Shown here: piece after piece, positions 1 to 8,795 of the stretch | How positions within the stretch are numbered: the stretch's first letter is position 1 | How the letters are laid out: each line of letters begins with the position of its first letter | Assembly (NCBI RefSeq): GCF_001071995.1 | Contig: NZ_JVNU01000051.1 | Span: forward strand, 1 to 64,000 | Reading direction: 5' to 3' | DNA from: Streptococcus sp. 263_SSPC | GTDB taxonomy: Bacteria; Bacillota; Bacilli; Lactobacillales; Aerococcaceae | Length of the DNA: 64,000 bases | Notes under the pieces: model-generated | What the model was told of the DNA's origin: nothing | Seen by the model: the letters and a program-made list of their open reading frames with translations, nothing else | Database searches by the model: none | Position numbers and translations under genes: made by a program

Positions 1-476
1 TGTAATGGTTTAATGGTCAATAATCGTGCTGTATCATCTATGATACGTCTTACAGTATGAACTGAAACATTTGTTTCTTTTGCAATATATGTTTCAGATA
101 CTGTTTCACTTATTTTTGCCTTAATTTCATTTTTTAAACGTTTCGAAATATGACAATGTTTTTCTACGATTCTACTAGTGTCTGCGGTAAATGAAGAGCC
201 GCATTCTTTACAGAGAAATCTCTGCTTGCGTAGATTTAAGTAGGCCGGTAGGCCTGAAACAGAACAGAGAGTGATACGAGAAGTTTTCGTGCCATTTTTG
301 ACGATATTATTATTTTGGCTAACACATCCACAAACGGTACAAAATTCTGGTTTATGCGTATATGTAGCTGAATAAAATAAAGATTTTCTCTTTTTAAATA
401 TCTTCTCTTGAACTGTATTATCCCAGATAATGTTTTTATCTTTGATTTGTAGCGTAGCTTCTAGTATATTGTTCAT
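1..476 (-). CDS. ISL3-family transposase, N-terminal part (cut by window edge)
   Basis: Reading the minus strand from ATG at 476 gives an open frame of about 158 codons that runs off the left edge. It starts MNNILEATLQIKDKN and has a zinc-ribbon with Cys pairs in FCTVCGC and FLCKECG, followed by a helix-turn-helix-like stretch near ETNVSVHTVRRIIDD. This is the N-terminal architecture of ISL3-family transposases; the DDE catalytic domain would lie outside the window. An AAAAGGATGATG ribosome binding site precedes the ATG. Whether the full gene is intact cannot be judged. Its 5' end faces fhs, so the element sits just upstream of the fhs terminator/promoter region. Confidence 0.85.
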   Translation of the reverse strand, partial: MNNILEATLQIKDKNIIWDNTVQEKIFKKRKSLFYSATYTHKPEFCTVCGCVSQNNNIVKNGTKTSRITLCSVSGLPAYLNLRKQRFLCKECGSSFTADTSRIVEKHCHISKRLKNEIKAKISETVSETYIAKETNVSVHTVRRIIDDTARLLTIKPL

Positions 477-551
477 ATGGTCATCATCCTTTTGTATTAG
501 GTTTAGGCGCTTTTAATATAATGGATGTTGGCCTTTTTGTATACACTAAAA

Positions 552-582
552 TAGGGTTGATGGAAAATTTCCATCAACCCTA
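552..582. repeat. Perfect 31-bp palindrome at the presumed IS end
   Basis: Two 15-base arms (552-566 and 568-582, TTAGGGTTGATGGAA type against its exact complement) surround one central base. It lies about 75 bp upstream of the transposase start. Its position suggests it contains or abuts the terminal inverted repeat of the ISL3 element, but the other end is outside the window, so the IS boundary is inferred. Confidence 0.55.
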
Positions 583-607
583 AAAATTATAGAACCAAAA
601 TAATAAG

Positions 608-645
608 AAAAGAATGAGGATGATTGCATCCTCATTCTTTTTTTT
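608..645 (+). terminator. Rho-independent terminator upstream of fhs
   Basis: A 12-bp perfect stem (611-622 with 627-638), loop ATTG, is followed by eight T residues; three A-T pairs extend it. It ends transcription coming from the left on the + strand, where no + strand gene is visible. It probably belonged to a gene now outside the window or separated by the IS. Confidence 0.85.
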
Positions 646-656
646 GCTTCAAATTA

Positions 657-665
657 TGGTATAAT
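657..665 (+). promoter_or_regulatory. Extended -10 promoter of fhs
   Basis: TGGTATAAT is a perfect -10 hexamer with a TGn extension, 32 bp before the fhs start codon. No good -35 hexamer is present because the upstream DNA is the terminator T-run. Confidence 0.6.
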
Positions 666-696
666 AAAACGAATATGCATCAAGCGAGGTGACCTC

Positions 697-2361
697 ATGA
701 AAACAGATATTAAAATTGCACAAGAAAACCAAATGCAACCCATCACGGTGATTGCTGAAAAGCTTCATTTAACTCCTGATGAAATAGAACCATATGGAAA
801 ATACAAAGCAAAGATTGATAAGACTGCTATTCATAACCTAGAGAATTTTGGAAAACTCATTTTAGTGACATCGATGAATCCAACTCCTGCTGGAGAAGGA
901 AAGTCTACAGTAACAGTTGGGCTTGGGGACGCACTAACGGCTATTGGAAAGAAAACAGCCATTGCGCTCCGTGAACCTTCTCTAGGACCAACGCTTGGGC
1001 TTAAAGGGGGAGCCACAGGTGGAGGTTATGCACAAGTTGTTCCGATGGAAGAAATCAATTTGCATTTCACAGGGGACATGCATGCCCTAACGACAGCAAC
1101 AAATCTGTTATCTGCTATCATCGATAATCATATTCATCAAGGAAATGAATTAGAAATCGATCCTAGCCGCATTGTTTGGAAGCGGGCCTTGGACTTGAAT
1201 GATCGTGCACTGCGAGAGATTGAAATTGGACTGGGTGGTCCAGTGAATGGGACAACGCGTAAAGACGGTTTTGATATTACGGTCGCAACCGAAATGATGG
1301 CGATTCTTTGCCTGGCGAGTGATTTAAGCGACTTGCAACGACGCGTTTCAAATACTCTCGTAGCGTATACAAAGTCAGGAGAACCTGTTACTGTGTTTGA
1401 TTTAGGTGCGGAAGGAGCAATTACCGCATTACTTAAAGAGGCGATGAAGCCTAATCTTGTGCAGACATTGGAAGAAACACCGGCTATTGTTCATGGGGGA
1501 CCATTTGCTAATATCGCTCACGGCTGTAATAGTGTGGTGGCGACGAGAATGGCATTGACGCTTGCAGATTATGTCGTGACAGAAGCTGGATTTGGGGCTG
1601 ACCTTGGTGCACAGAAGTTCCTCGATATTAAAGTTCCTGTTCTTGGAAAACATCCAGATGCAGTTGTGCTTGTAGCGACTATTCGTTCGACGAAAATGCA
1701 TGGTGGCGTTTCGCTTGATGAACTCGCACTTGGTGAGAATCTCGAGGCGGTTCGTGAAGGTTTCAAAAATGTACGAAAACATATCGAAAACTTACAAGCT
1801 TATGGCTTACCAGTTGTTGTAGCATTAAATGAATTTTTAACAGATACGAAGAACGAACAAGACCTCTTTATGGAATTATGCCGTGAGATGGGTGTGACTT
1901 GTGTTCTTACGAGTGTGTGGGAACACGGAAGCCAGGGCGGTATCGCACTAGCAGAGAAAGTCGTCGAATTATGTGAGAACAACGCTACTTTCCAACCAAC
2001 TTACGATATGAGTGCGACAATCCAAGAAAAAGTCGAGACGATTGCGAAGAACGTTTATGGTGCTACAAACGTTCATTATTCAGATGAAGCTCTTACACAA
2101 TTGAAGGAATTCGAAAAACTGGGATGGAACAATCTTAATGTGTGTATTGCGAAAACACCGTATTCATTCTCAGACAACGCTAAGTTAAAAGGACGTCCAG
2201 AAAACTTTGAAATTACAATTCGTTCATTGATTCCAAAACTAGGTGCTGGATTTATTGTAGCGTTAACTGGAACAGTTTTAACGATGCCGGGACTTCCTAA
2301 AGTTCCAGCAGCACTTGGAATTAGTGTTGATGACAATGGAAAAATTCAAGGGTTATATTAA
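697..2361 (+). CDS. fhs: Formate-tetrahydrofolate ligase (formyltetrahydrofolate synthetase)
   Basis: This cytoplasmic enzyme joins formate and tetrahydrofolate, using ATP, to give 10-formyl-THF for purine synthesis and initiator tRNA formylation. The 554-residue length is typical of the bacterial monofunctional enzyme. The P-loop TPAGEGKST is at residues 63-71, and the conserved [14 protein letters not shown] segment follows near residue 92. The ATG has an AGGTGA ribosome binding site in GCGAGGTGACCTC. It has its own extended -10 promoter and is followed after 20 bp by an ABC-F gene, so co-transcription with that gene is likely. FolD at 51810 makes the same product from methylene-THF. The family assignment is secure. 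Confidence 0.96.
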   Translation: MKTDIKIAQENQMQPITVIAEKLHLTPDEIEPYGKYKAKIDKTAIHNLENFGKLILVTSMNPTPAGEGKSTVTVGLGDALTAIGKKTAIALREPSLGPTLGLKGGATGGGYAQVVPMEEINLHFTGDMHALTTATNLLSAIIDNHIHQGNELEIDPSRIVWKRALDLNDRALREIEIGLGGPVNGTTRKDGFDITVATEMMAILCLASDLSDLQRRVSNTLVAYTKSGEPVTVFDLGAEGAITALLKEAMKPNLVQTLEETPAIVHGGPFANIAHGCNSVVATRMALTLADYVVTEAGFGADLGAQKFLDIKVPVLGKHPDAVVLVATIRSTKMHGGVSLDELALGENLEAVREGFKNVRKHIENLQAYGLPVVVALNEFLTDTKNEQDLFMELCREMGVTCVLTSVWEHGSQGGIALAEKVVELCENNATFQPTYDMSATIQEKVETIAKNVYGATNVHYSDEALTQLKEFEKLGWNNLNVCIAKTPYSFSDNAKLKGRPENFEITIRSLIPKLGAGFIVALTGTVLTMPGLPKVPAALGISVDDNGKIQGLY

Positions 2362-2381
2362 GAGACTTGAAAGGAGTTTGC

Positions 2382-4271
2382 ATGAAAGATTTTAGAGTCG
2401 ATCATTTGAAAAAATCTTATGGTGCGAAATCATTATTAGAAGACGTGTCCTTTATTATTAATGAAGGAGAACACGTGGGGTTAATCGGTCAAAATGGGAC
2501 TGGTAAGAGTACATTATTATCCATTCTAGCAGGGGTTGATTTTGCCGAATCAGGAGACATCACAACGTCTAACGATTACAGAATAGGATACTTATCTCAG
2601 CAACCAGAATTGGATGATGACGATACGATTTTTGAGGCCTTGTATAAAGGCGACCATCCAACATTAAAAGTCGTTCATGACTTTGAAGAAGTGGTGGAAC
2701 AATTACGAGAAAATCCAAATTCAGAAAGCCTTACAAAACGATACAGTGTTTTAGAGCAAAAGATGAATGAAATCGATGGATGGCAAGTGGAAGTTCAAAT
2801 CAAGACCATTCTTCAAAAGATGGGACTTACGGATATTCAGAAAAAAGTTGGAACGCTCTCTGGTGGGCAGAAGAAGCGTGTTGGACTTGCAAAAGTATTG
2901 ATGGAAGAACCGGATTTACTATTGCTCGATGAACCAACGAACCATTTAGACTTAGAAGCTATCGAATGGTTAGAAGGATATTTAGCCAATTACAAAGGCG
3001 CGATGATGCTCGTGACTCACGACCGTTACTTCTTAGAACGTGCCGTAACGCATATGTTCGAACTAGTGAATGGGCGAATCGAAGCTTACGAAGGAAACTA
3101 TGAGTCATACTTAGAGCAACGAAGCAAACGAGAACAAATCGCAGCTCGTATGTCGCAGAAACAAAAACGATTGTACTTGAGCGAATTAGAATGGATGCGT
3201 CAAGGGGCTCAGGCTCGTTCGACGAAACAACAAGCGCGTATTCACCGATTTGAAGCGTTAGAAAAAGAAGTGAAACAGACGACTTCTCAAGATAAATTGG
3301 TGATGGAATTTGACCAAGCTCGTATCGGGAAACGTGTCTTCCAAATGGAAGATGTCAGTCTTTCGATTAATGGACAACAAATCGTGAAGAATCTAGACTG
3401 GATAATTCAAAGTCAAGCACGTGTCGGGATTGCTGGGGTGAATGGTGTTGGAAAATCTACTTTCCTAAACGCCATTGCTGGACAGATTCCATTTGATAGT
3501 GGTCAGTTTGTTGTCGGTGAGACCGTTCGAATCGCGTACTATAAGCAACAAGATGAAGATATCCCAATGGATAAGCAACTTATCCAATATTTACGAGAAG
3601 AAGCCGAAGAGATTAAACGTGAAAACGGAGAAGTAGCTTCTATTTCAGAACTACTCGAGACGTTCTTATTCCCAAGACATCTACATGGAGCGTACATCCA
3701 TACATTGTCTGGGGGAGAGAGAAGACGACTCTACTTACTTCGCTTATTAATGACAAAACCAAATGTGTTATTATTAGACGAACCAACGAATGACTTGGAT
3801 ATCGATACATTAACCGTACTCGAGGACTTCCTAGAGTCGTTTAATGGAGCAGTCCTTATCGTATCGCATGACCGATACTTCTTAGATAAGACGGTCGACC
3901 AATTATTTGTCATCCGAGGCGAAGGGCAAACAGAACTGTTCTACGGATCAATGAGTGAGTATTTAGAACAAGAAAAAACACTAGCAAAAGTTGCGGTGGA
4001 AACTCCTAAGGCAGAAGCGCCAAAAGTGGAGGCTCCAAAATCAGCTCCGGCTAAGAAGATGACGTATCAAGAGAAGAAAGAATGGGAGACGATTGAAGCG
4101 ACCATTCAAGAACTCGAAGAGAAATTAGAATTCTTGCAAGAAGAAATGAGTGTCCACGCACAAGATTTTGCCAAACTACAAGAATTACAAGAGGAATTAG
4201 ACAAGACGGAAGAAGCGGCAAGTGTGGCTTATGAACGTTGGGAATATTTAGCAGAACTAGCAGGGAATTAA
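2382..4271 (+). CDS. ABC-F family ATPase (Uup/YfmR type)
   Basis: This is a 629-residue soluble protein with two ABC ATPase domains and no membrane segment, the layout of ABC-F proteins that act on the ribosome. Walker A motifs are GQNGTGKST (residues 36-44) and GVNGVGKST. Signatures are LSGGQKKR and LSGGERRR, each followed by an [11 protein letters not shown] Walker B/D-loop. After the second domain comes a Lys/Pro/Ala-rich hinge ([12 protein letters not shown]) and a C-terminal coiled coil of about 80 residues, as in Uup and B. subtilis YfmR. The start chosen is ATG 2382, nine-odd bases after AAAGGAG; an upstream in-frame TTG at 2367 lies before that ribosome binding site. Antibiotic-resistance ABC-F roles cannot be excluded, but the C-terminal coil favours a housekeeping translation factor. 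Confidence 0.9.
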   Translation: MKDFRVDHLKKSYGAKSLLEDVSFIINEGEHVGLIGQNGTGKSTLLSILAGVDFAESGDITTSNDYRIGYLSQQPELDDDDTIFEALYKGDHPTLKVVHDFEEVVEQLRENPNSESLTKRYSVLEQKMNEIDGWQVEVQIKTILQKMGLTDIQKKVGTLSGGQKKRVGLAKVLMEEPDLLLLDEPTNHLDLEAIEWLEGYLANYKGAMMLVTHDRYFLERAVTHMFELVNGRIEAYEGNYESYLEQRSKREQIAARMSQKQKRLYLSELEWMRQGAQARSTKQQARIHRFEALEKEVKQTTSQDKLVMEFDQARIGKRVFQMEDVSLSINGQQIVKNLDWIIQSQARVGIAGVNGVGKSTFLNAIAGQIPFDSGQFVVGETVRIAYYKQQDEDIPMDKQLIQYLREEAEEIKRENGEVASISELLETFLFPRHLHGAYIHTLSGGERRRLYLLRLLMTKPNVLLLDEPTNDLDIDTLTVLEDFLESFNGAVLIVSHDRYFLDKTVDQLFVIRGEGQTELFYGSMSEYLEQEKTLAKVAVETPKAEAPKVEAPKSAPAKKMTYQEKKEWETIEATIQELEEKLEFLQEEMSVHAQDFAKLQELQEELDKTEEAASVAYERWEYLAELAGN

Positions 4272-4285
4272 AGAAAGGAACAGAT

Positions 4286-5233
4286 ATGACGAAACAATAT
4301 AAAGACTTACTAAGAAAGATTTTAGAAGAAGGAACCATTAAAACAGACCGTACTGGTACAGGTACAAAGAGTGTGTTCGGATACCAAATGCGTTTTGACT
4401 TGCAAAAAGGATTTCCACTGTTGACAACAAAACGTGTAGCGCTCGGTTTGATTAAGAGCGAGTTACTATGGTTCTTACACGGAGATACAAATATCAAATA
4501 TTTATTAGAACATAACAACCACATTTGGGATGAATGGGCGTTTGAACGTTATGTTTCTTCTCCAAAATACACTGGTCCTGATATGACAGACTTTGGACGT
4601 CGCTGCTTGCAAGACGAAGCGTTCAATGAAGTATACCAAGAAGTGAAGAAAGACTTCTGTGAAAAAATCTTAACGGATGATGCGTTTGCGGCTGAATTCG
4701 GCGAACTTGGAAATATTTACGGTTCACAATGGCGTCACTGGAAAACAACAAAGGGTGAAACGATTGACCAAATCGCAGACTTACTGAACTTATTGAAGAA
4801 TTCTCCAGATTCACGTCGTATGATTGTTTCAGCATGGAATCCAGAAGATGTGCCTAGCATGGCGCTTCCTCCATGCCACACAATGTTCCAATTCTACGTG
4901 GCTGATGGTAAATTAAGCTGCCAATTGTACCAACGTAGTGCGGATGTGTTCCTAGGAGTGCCTTTCAATATTGCAAGTTACGCTTTATTAACCCATTTAA
5001 TCGCAAATGAAGTAGGCTTAGAAGTTGGTGAATTCGTTCATACATTAGGCGATGCGCATATTTACATAAACCATATGGAACAAGTAGAAACGCAATTAGC
5101 GCGTGAAGAAAGAGAATTGCCAACACTCGTATTAAAACATCCTGAAAAATCAATGTTTGAGATTGATGTTGATGATGTGATTGTAGAAGGATATAATCCG
5201 CATCCAACGATTAAAGCACCGATTGCCGTGTAA
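4286..5233 (+). CDS. thyA: Thymidylate synthase (L. casei-type, with long insert)
   Basis: ThyA methylates dUMP to dTMP with methylene-THF, releasing dihydrofolate that the next gene, folA, reduces. The 315-residue length matches the L. casei-type enzyme; residues about 90-140 form the extra insertion absent from the shorter E. coli type. The nucleophile is Cys197 in [12 protein letters not shown], followed by [23 protein letters not shown] 4286 follows AAAGGAACAG; an in-frame start at 4238 lies inside the preceding gene and is rejected. It lies 14 bp after the ABC-F stop and 15 bp before folA, consistent with one transcript ending after ung. Confidence 0.97.
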   Translation: MTKQYKDLLRKILEEGTIKTDRTGTGTKSVFGYQMRFDLQKGFPLLTTKRVALGLIKSELLWFLHGDTNIKYLLEHNNHIWDEWAFERYVSSPKYTGPDMTDFGRRCLQDEAFNEVYQEVKKDFCEKILTDDAFAAEFGELGNIYGSQWRHWKTTKGETIDQIADLLNLLKNSPDSRRMIVSAWNPEDVPSMALPPCHTMFQFYVADGKLSCQLYQRSADVFLGVPFNIASYALLTHLIANEVGLEVGEFVHTLGDAHIYINHMEQVETQLAREERELPTLVLKHPEKSMFEIDVDDVIVEGYNPHPTIKAPIAV

Positions 5234-5248
5234 TGCTGGGGGAGACAG

Positions 5249-5746
5249 ATGTTAATTTATATTTGGGCTCAAGATGAACAAGGGCTTGTTGGAAAAGACA
5301 ATACGCTTCCTTGGCGATTGCCGAATGATTTGAAATTCTTTAAAGAAGTAACGATGGGACAAACCATCCTTATGGGACGTAAAACGTTTGAAGGGATGGG
5401 AAGTCGCTTGCTTCCAGGACGTCAAATCATTCTTTTAACAAGAAGTGACGATTATGAAGTGCCAGGTGCTGAAGTCGTAACTGATTTACAAGAAATTATC
5501 GAAGATGCCAAACACGAGGATATTTATGTGTGTGGTGGTGCCGAAGTCTATCGTCTTTTAAAAGATCGTGTAGAACTTTTATACTGCACAAGAATCCATC
5601 ATACATTTGAAGGGGATACGTATTTTCCAACCGATTTTCCGTGGGGAGATTTTATCAAAGTAAAATCAATCGAAGGAGAAGTGGACGAGAAAAATATCTA
5701 TCCATATACGTTTGAAATCTACGAGAGAAAAGAGGAAACTCTATGA
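5249..5746 (+). CDS. folA: Dihydrofolate reductase
   Basis: The enzyme reduces dihydrofolate to tetrahydrofolate with NADPH, regenerating the cofactor used by ThyA; it is the trimethoprim target. It has 165 residues. The N-terminal strand LIYIWAQDEQGLVGKDNTLPWRLPNDLKFF-type region carries the catalytic acid Asp27 in LPNDL, and MGRKTFEGMG plus YVCGGAEVYRLL mark the NADPH-binding parts. A GGGGGAGACAG ribosome binding site precedes the ATG. The last four bases overlap the ung start (ATGA), so translation of the two is probably coupled. Confidence 0.97.
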   Translation: MLIYIWAQDEQGLVGKDNTLPWRLPNDLKFFKEVTMGQTILMGRKTFEGMGSRLLPGRQIILLTRSDDYEVPGAEVVTDLQEIIEDAKHEDIYVCGGAEVYRLLKDRVELLYCTRIHHTFEGDTYFPTDFPWGDFIKVKSIEGEVDEKNIYPYTFEIYERKEETL

Positions 5747-6399
5747 CAACATGGCATGATGTCATTGGAGGAGAAAAGGAAAAAGAGTATTTCCATGCAG
5801 TACGTTCGTTTGAACAAAGCGAGCGAAATCATCATAAAGTGTTTCCAGCTGCTGAGAATGTCTTTAAAGCCTTGGAACTGACACCATTTGATAACGTGAA
5901 AGTGGTTATTCTTGGTCAAGATCCGTATCATGGTGACGGCCAAGCACATGGCCTTAGCTTCTCGGTACAAAAAGGAATCGCCTTGCCACCTTCATTACTG
6001 AATATTTATAAGGAACTTGAAAGCGACCTAGGAATTCCAGTTGCCAAGAGTGGGGATTTAACTGCTTGGGCAAAACAAGGAGTGTTACTGCTCAACACGG
6101 TTTTAACCGTTCGTGCACATGAGGCGAATAGTCATCGCGGACAAGGGTGGGAGACGTTTACGGATGCGGTGATTACTTCTCTCAATCAAAGCGACCATCC
6201 AATCGTCTTTGTCTTGTGGGGGAAACCTGCTCAATCAAAAGAAAAGCTCATTACCAATCCAAATCATTTGATTTTGAAGGCACCACATCCAAGTCCGTTG
6301 TCATCTTATCGCGGCTTCTTTGGAAGTAAACCCTTCAGTCAAATTAATACATTCTTAGAAAAAACAGGTCAACAGCCAATTGATTGGCGCGTAGAGTAA
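5743..6399 (+). CDS. ung: Uracil-DNA glycosylase, family 1
   Basis: Ung removes uracil from DNA, starting base-excision repair. Its place behind thyA and folA is functionally sensible, since all three limit uracil in DNA. The 218-residue protein has the catalytic water-activating motif GQDPYHG (residues 58-64, Asp60) and the DNA-intercalation motif HPSPLS (182-187). It overlaps folA by ATGA. A terminator whose stem begins at the last bases of the gene closes the unit. Confidence 0.97.
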   Translation: MTTWHDVIGGEKEKEYFHAVRSFEQSERNHHKVFPAAENVFKALELTPFDNVKVVILGQDPYHGDGQAHGLSFSVQKGIALPPSLLNIYKELESDLGIPVAKSGDLTAWAKQGVLLLNTVLTVRAHEANSHRGQGWETFTDAVITSLNQSDHPIVFVLWGKPAQSKEKLITNPNHLILKAPHPSPLSSYRGFFGSKPFSQINTFLEKTGQQPIDWRVE

Positions 6400-6431
6400 G
6401 TGGAATTTTTCCCGCTTGCTCTATTTTTTTT
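6392..6431 (+). terminator. Terminator after ung
   Basis: A 12-bp stem (6392-6403 with 6412-6423, two G-U pairs) is followed by a T-run. The 5' arm overlaps the ung stop codon. Confidence 0.8.
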
Positions 6432-6459
6432 GTCTTCAGTATGAAGTTTATGGTACGAT
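6430..6459 (+). promoter_or_regulatory. Candidate promoter of the LPxTG gene
   Basis: TTGTCT (6430-6435), an 18-base spacer and TACGAT (6454-6459) with an extended TGG. The -10 is imperfect, and the -35 lies immediately behind the ung terminator. Confidence 0.4.
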
Positions 6460-6491
6460 AATGAAAACGGTTAAAAGAAAGAAGGGTTTTT

Positions 6492-8123
6492 ATGAAGATA
6501 AAGAGTAAATGGTTTGGTTTATTCGCAACTTTATTGATGATTTTATCATTGGTGTTTTTCGGAAACACTTCGGCAAAAGCTGCTGAAGCAAAAGAACTGC
6601 AGAATGTAATTTCAGGATTAGAACTTCTTGATCAATCGGATACAAAATTAAGTCCCGATGCAAATGGAGTCTATCAAATCCTTACAAATAGAGCCTATAA
6701 ATTAAGAGCTGTATTCGACTTAGAGCATTACAATGGCGATATTCAAAATGGTGATTTCTTTAAATTAGAAGTGCCCGCTGAGATTACATTCTACGATAAT
6801 CATGATGTGGAATTAGTGGATTTAGCAACAAATGTCCCAATTGCGGATGCACATTTTGAAGGGCACGGGGATAATCAAGGTGGAACAATTACAGTAACCT
6901 TGAAGAACCTTGACCAATATTTAGCAGCAAAGGGTGCGGATACAGTTAAAGAGGTCAAAGGAACTTTGGCTTTAAACTTCTTATATAAAAAGAATGTATC
7001 TAATCAACCTGTAACATTTGACTCACCTTCACTGCAAACAACGATTATACAAACTTATAATGTTCAAACTCTTTCAGAAGAAACAGATCCAATCGGGAAA
7101 GAAAACTTTGCGAAAATTGGTGGGCAAGCAGCTAATAAAGCTTGGACATCAGCAAAACTTGAAGCTGCGGGTTCAAAAGCTTCTGGGCAATATGTTTCTG
7201 AGTGGAAAGTACGTGTGAATACAAGCGGAGAAAACTTAGGAGATAACTTAGTTTTAACAGATACATTACCAAGTGACCCAACAACTGCTTCAATTCAATA
7301 TATTCCTGAATCATTAGTGGTATATAACGCTCCTTCAATGACAGAATCAACTTCTGGTAAAGCAGCGGATTTTGTTCAATTAGTAGAGGGAACTGATTAT
7401 ACAGTTAACTGGAATTCGAACTATACAAACTTTACGATTACATTCAAAGATGGAAGCAAGAAATACTATGTCACTTACGACACAACAACTCCAAACGATG
7501 GAAGTAAAGTTCAAAATATGGTTTCTGTTGCAAAAGCAGACGGAACGCTAGTCACTCGTCGTACAAACACAACTGAAACAACATTCACAGCCAGTGCCAC
7601 TTCACTATTCTCAGGAACCATTGAAGCATCGAGCGCTTATACTGTTAAAGTAAGTAAAGTAGATGAAAAAACATTGAATCCTGTAGCAGGGGCTGTCTAT
7701 GTGATTACAGATCCAGATGGAAATACAGTTGAAGTGACTACTGATGCAGAAGGTCATGCTGTTTCTCCACAGTTTGATGAAAAATACGCTGGAAAAGAAT
7801 TTAAGATTAAAGAGAAGACTGCTCCAGAAGGTTACGAATTAGACGAAACAGAATACACAGTGACTCTTGGACAAGACCGAAGCATCTTACATGTGAAAGA
7901 TACTCCTAAAGAGGAAGAAACAACTACTACAACTAGAACAACAACGACTGAAGAAACTACAGTTACAACAGTTGAGGAAACTTCAACAACTATAACAGAA
8001 GAACTTCCAAACACAGGTACTGGTAACCAAACAATTTATATGGTGATTGGTGCATTACTAGTGGTTGCGGCAGTTGGAGTATTAGTCTTCGCGAAGAAAA
8101 AAGATTCTGACGAAGATAAATAA
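6492..8123 (+). CDS. LPxTG-anchored surface protein with adhesin and SpaA/CnaB domains
   Basis: A 543-residue cell-wall protein. Residues 1-33 form a signal peptide (KSKWFGLFATLLMILSL core, cut near AKAAEA). Residues about 35-375 look like two tandem Ig-like adhesin modules of the SdrG/Cna collagen-binding type. Residues about 383-465 are a SpaA/CnaB domain with VKVSKVDEKT and IKEKTAPEGYELDE, which place a Lys and a Glu for an isopeptide bond. A Thr-rich stalk leads to LPNTG (505-509), a hydrophobic span and a Lys-rich tail, so sortase A should anchor it. It is a single-gene unit between terminators; no pilin sortase lies nearby. The ligand is unknown; collagen or another host matrix protein is an inference from fold. 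Confidence 0.88.
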   Translation: MKIKSKWFGLFATLLMILSLVFFGNTSAKAAEAKELQNVISGLELLDQSDTKLSPDANGVYQILTNRAYKLRAVFDLEHYNGDIQNGDFFKLEVPAEITFYDNHDVELVDLATNVPIADAHFEGHGDNQGGTITVTLKNLDQYLAAKGADTVKEVKGTLALNFLYKKNVSNQPVTFDSPSLQTTIIQTYNVQTLSEETDPIGKENFAKIGGQAANKAWTSAKLEAAGSKASGQYVSEWKVRVNTSGENLGDNLVLTDTLPSDPTTASIQYIPESLVVYNAPSMTESTSGKAADFVQLVEGTDYTVNWNSNYTNFTITFKDGSKKYYVTYDTTTPNDGSKVQNMVSVAKADGTLVTRRTNTTETTFTASATSLFSGTIEASSAYTVKVSKVDEKTLNPVAGAVYVITDPDGNTVEVTTDAEGHAVSPQFDEKYAGKEFKIKEKTAPEGYELDETEYTVTLGQDRSILHVKDTPKEEETTTTTRTTTTEETTVTTVEETSTTITEELPNTGTGNQTIYMVIGALLVVAAVGVLVFAKKKDSDEDK

Positions 8124-8140
8124 CAATCCATAACCAAATG

Positions 8141-8173
8141 AAAGGCTGACAAGTTTCTTGTCAGTCTTTTTTG
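8141..8173 (+). terminator. Terminator after the LPxTG gene
   Basis: A 13-bp stem (8141-8153 with 8157-8169, one G-T pair), a three-base loop and a T-run. Confidence 0.85.
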
Positions 8174-8261
8174 GCTCTAAAATATCCTAATTCCGATTGA
8201 AGTCCGCTTTTAGGAGGAGTACAATAGAAGTAGATAGAAGAAACGTTGAAATGGAGGGATA

Positions 8262-8705
8262 ATGATGAAAAAGATAATGTTAATCTACTATAATATAGTC
8301 GCTGTTTTAACCATTCTCTATTTAGTATTGACTGCAACTGTAATGAACTTAGGAAATACTTTTATCACAACTCAAGGATGGCATGTTGTAATTCTTAGTG
8401 CACTCATCTTAGTAATTATATTTGGAATGGAATTTGCGAAGAAGAAGTTTCCAGATGACTTCTTCGAATTTATAATTGAAAATGCCGGATTACTTTGTAT
8501 CGCCTGGCTCACATTAGTCGTTCGAGCGTTTGGAGTGACTGTTTTAAAACATGCGGCAGACCTTTCTTTAGATGAGTGGATGCAACAAGTGATCCAACGA
8601 GCAGGTGTTGTACAGATTGGGATATTTGCTATCACCAATGGAATCGTGGTCGCAAAAATCATTCGCTATTTTGTAAGGAAAAGAAGTTTAGCCAATAATG
8701 AATAA
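8262..8705 (+). CDS. Uncharacterised small membrane protein
   Basis: I do not recognise this 147-residue protein. It has four likely membrane spans: residues about 5-27, 42-60, 74-93 and 115-135. A short basic stretch (AKKKFPDD) lies between spans 2 and 3, an acidic amphipathic segment (DLSLDEWMQQV) between spans 3 and 4, and the tail is basic. ATG 8262 or ATG 8265 both follow a GGAGGGAT ribosome binding site. It stands alone between two terminators, downstream of the adhesin and upstream of dinB. No catalytic motif is visible. Confidence 0.75.
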   Translation: MMKKIMLIYYNIVAVLTILYLVLTATVMNLGNTFITTQGWHVVILSALILVIIFGMEFAKKKFPDDFFEFIIENAGLLCIAWLTLVVRAFGVTVLKHAADLSLDEWMQQVIQRAGVVQIGIFAITNGIVVAKIIRYFVRKRSLANNE

Positions 8706-8711
8706 AGACAG

Positions 8712-8741
8712 AGCGGGATGCTAATGTGCATTCCGTTTTTA
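8712..8741 (+). terminator. Terminator before dinB
   Basis: The stem CGGGATGC (8714-8721) pairs with GCATTCCG (8728-8735), with one G-T pair, followed by five T and ATTTTT. Confidence 0.75.
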
Positions 8742-8795
8742 TTTTTAGCAGAAAATCGATAAGATAGAAATGAGAAATGAGTAGAAAGTGGGGGT

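Noticed and set aside
4051-4524. A 157-codon minus-strand frame across the ABC-F/thyA junction
   Set aside because: Antisense to two conserved genes and without a ribosome binding site.
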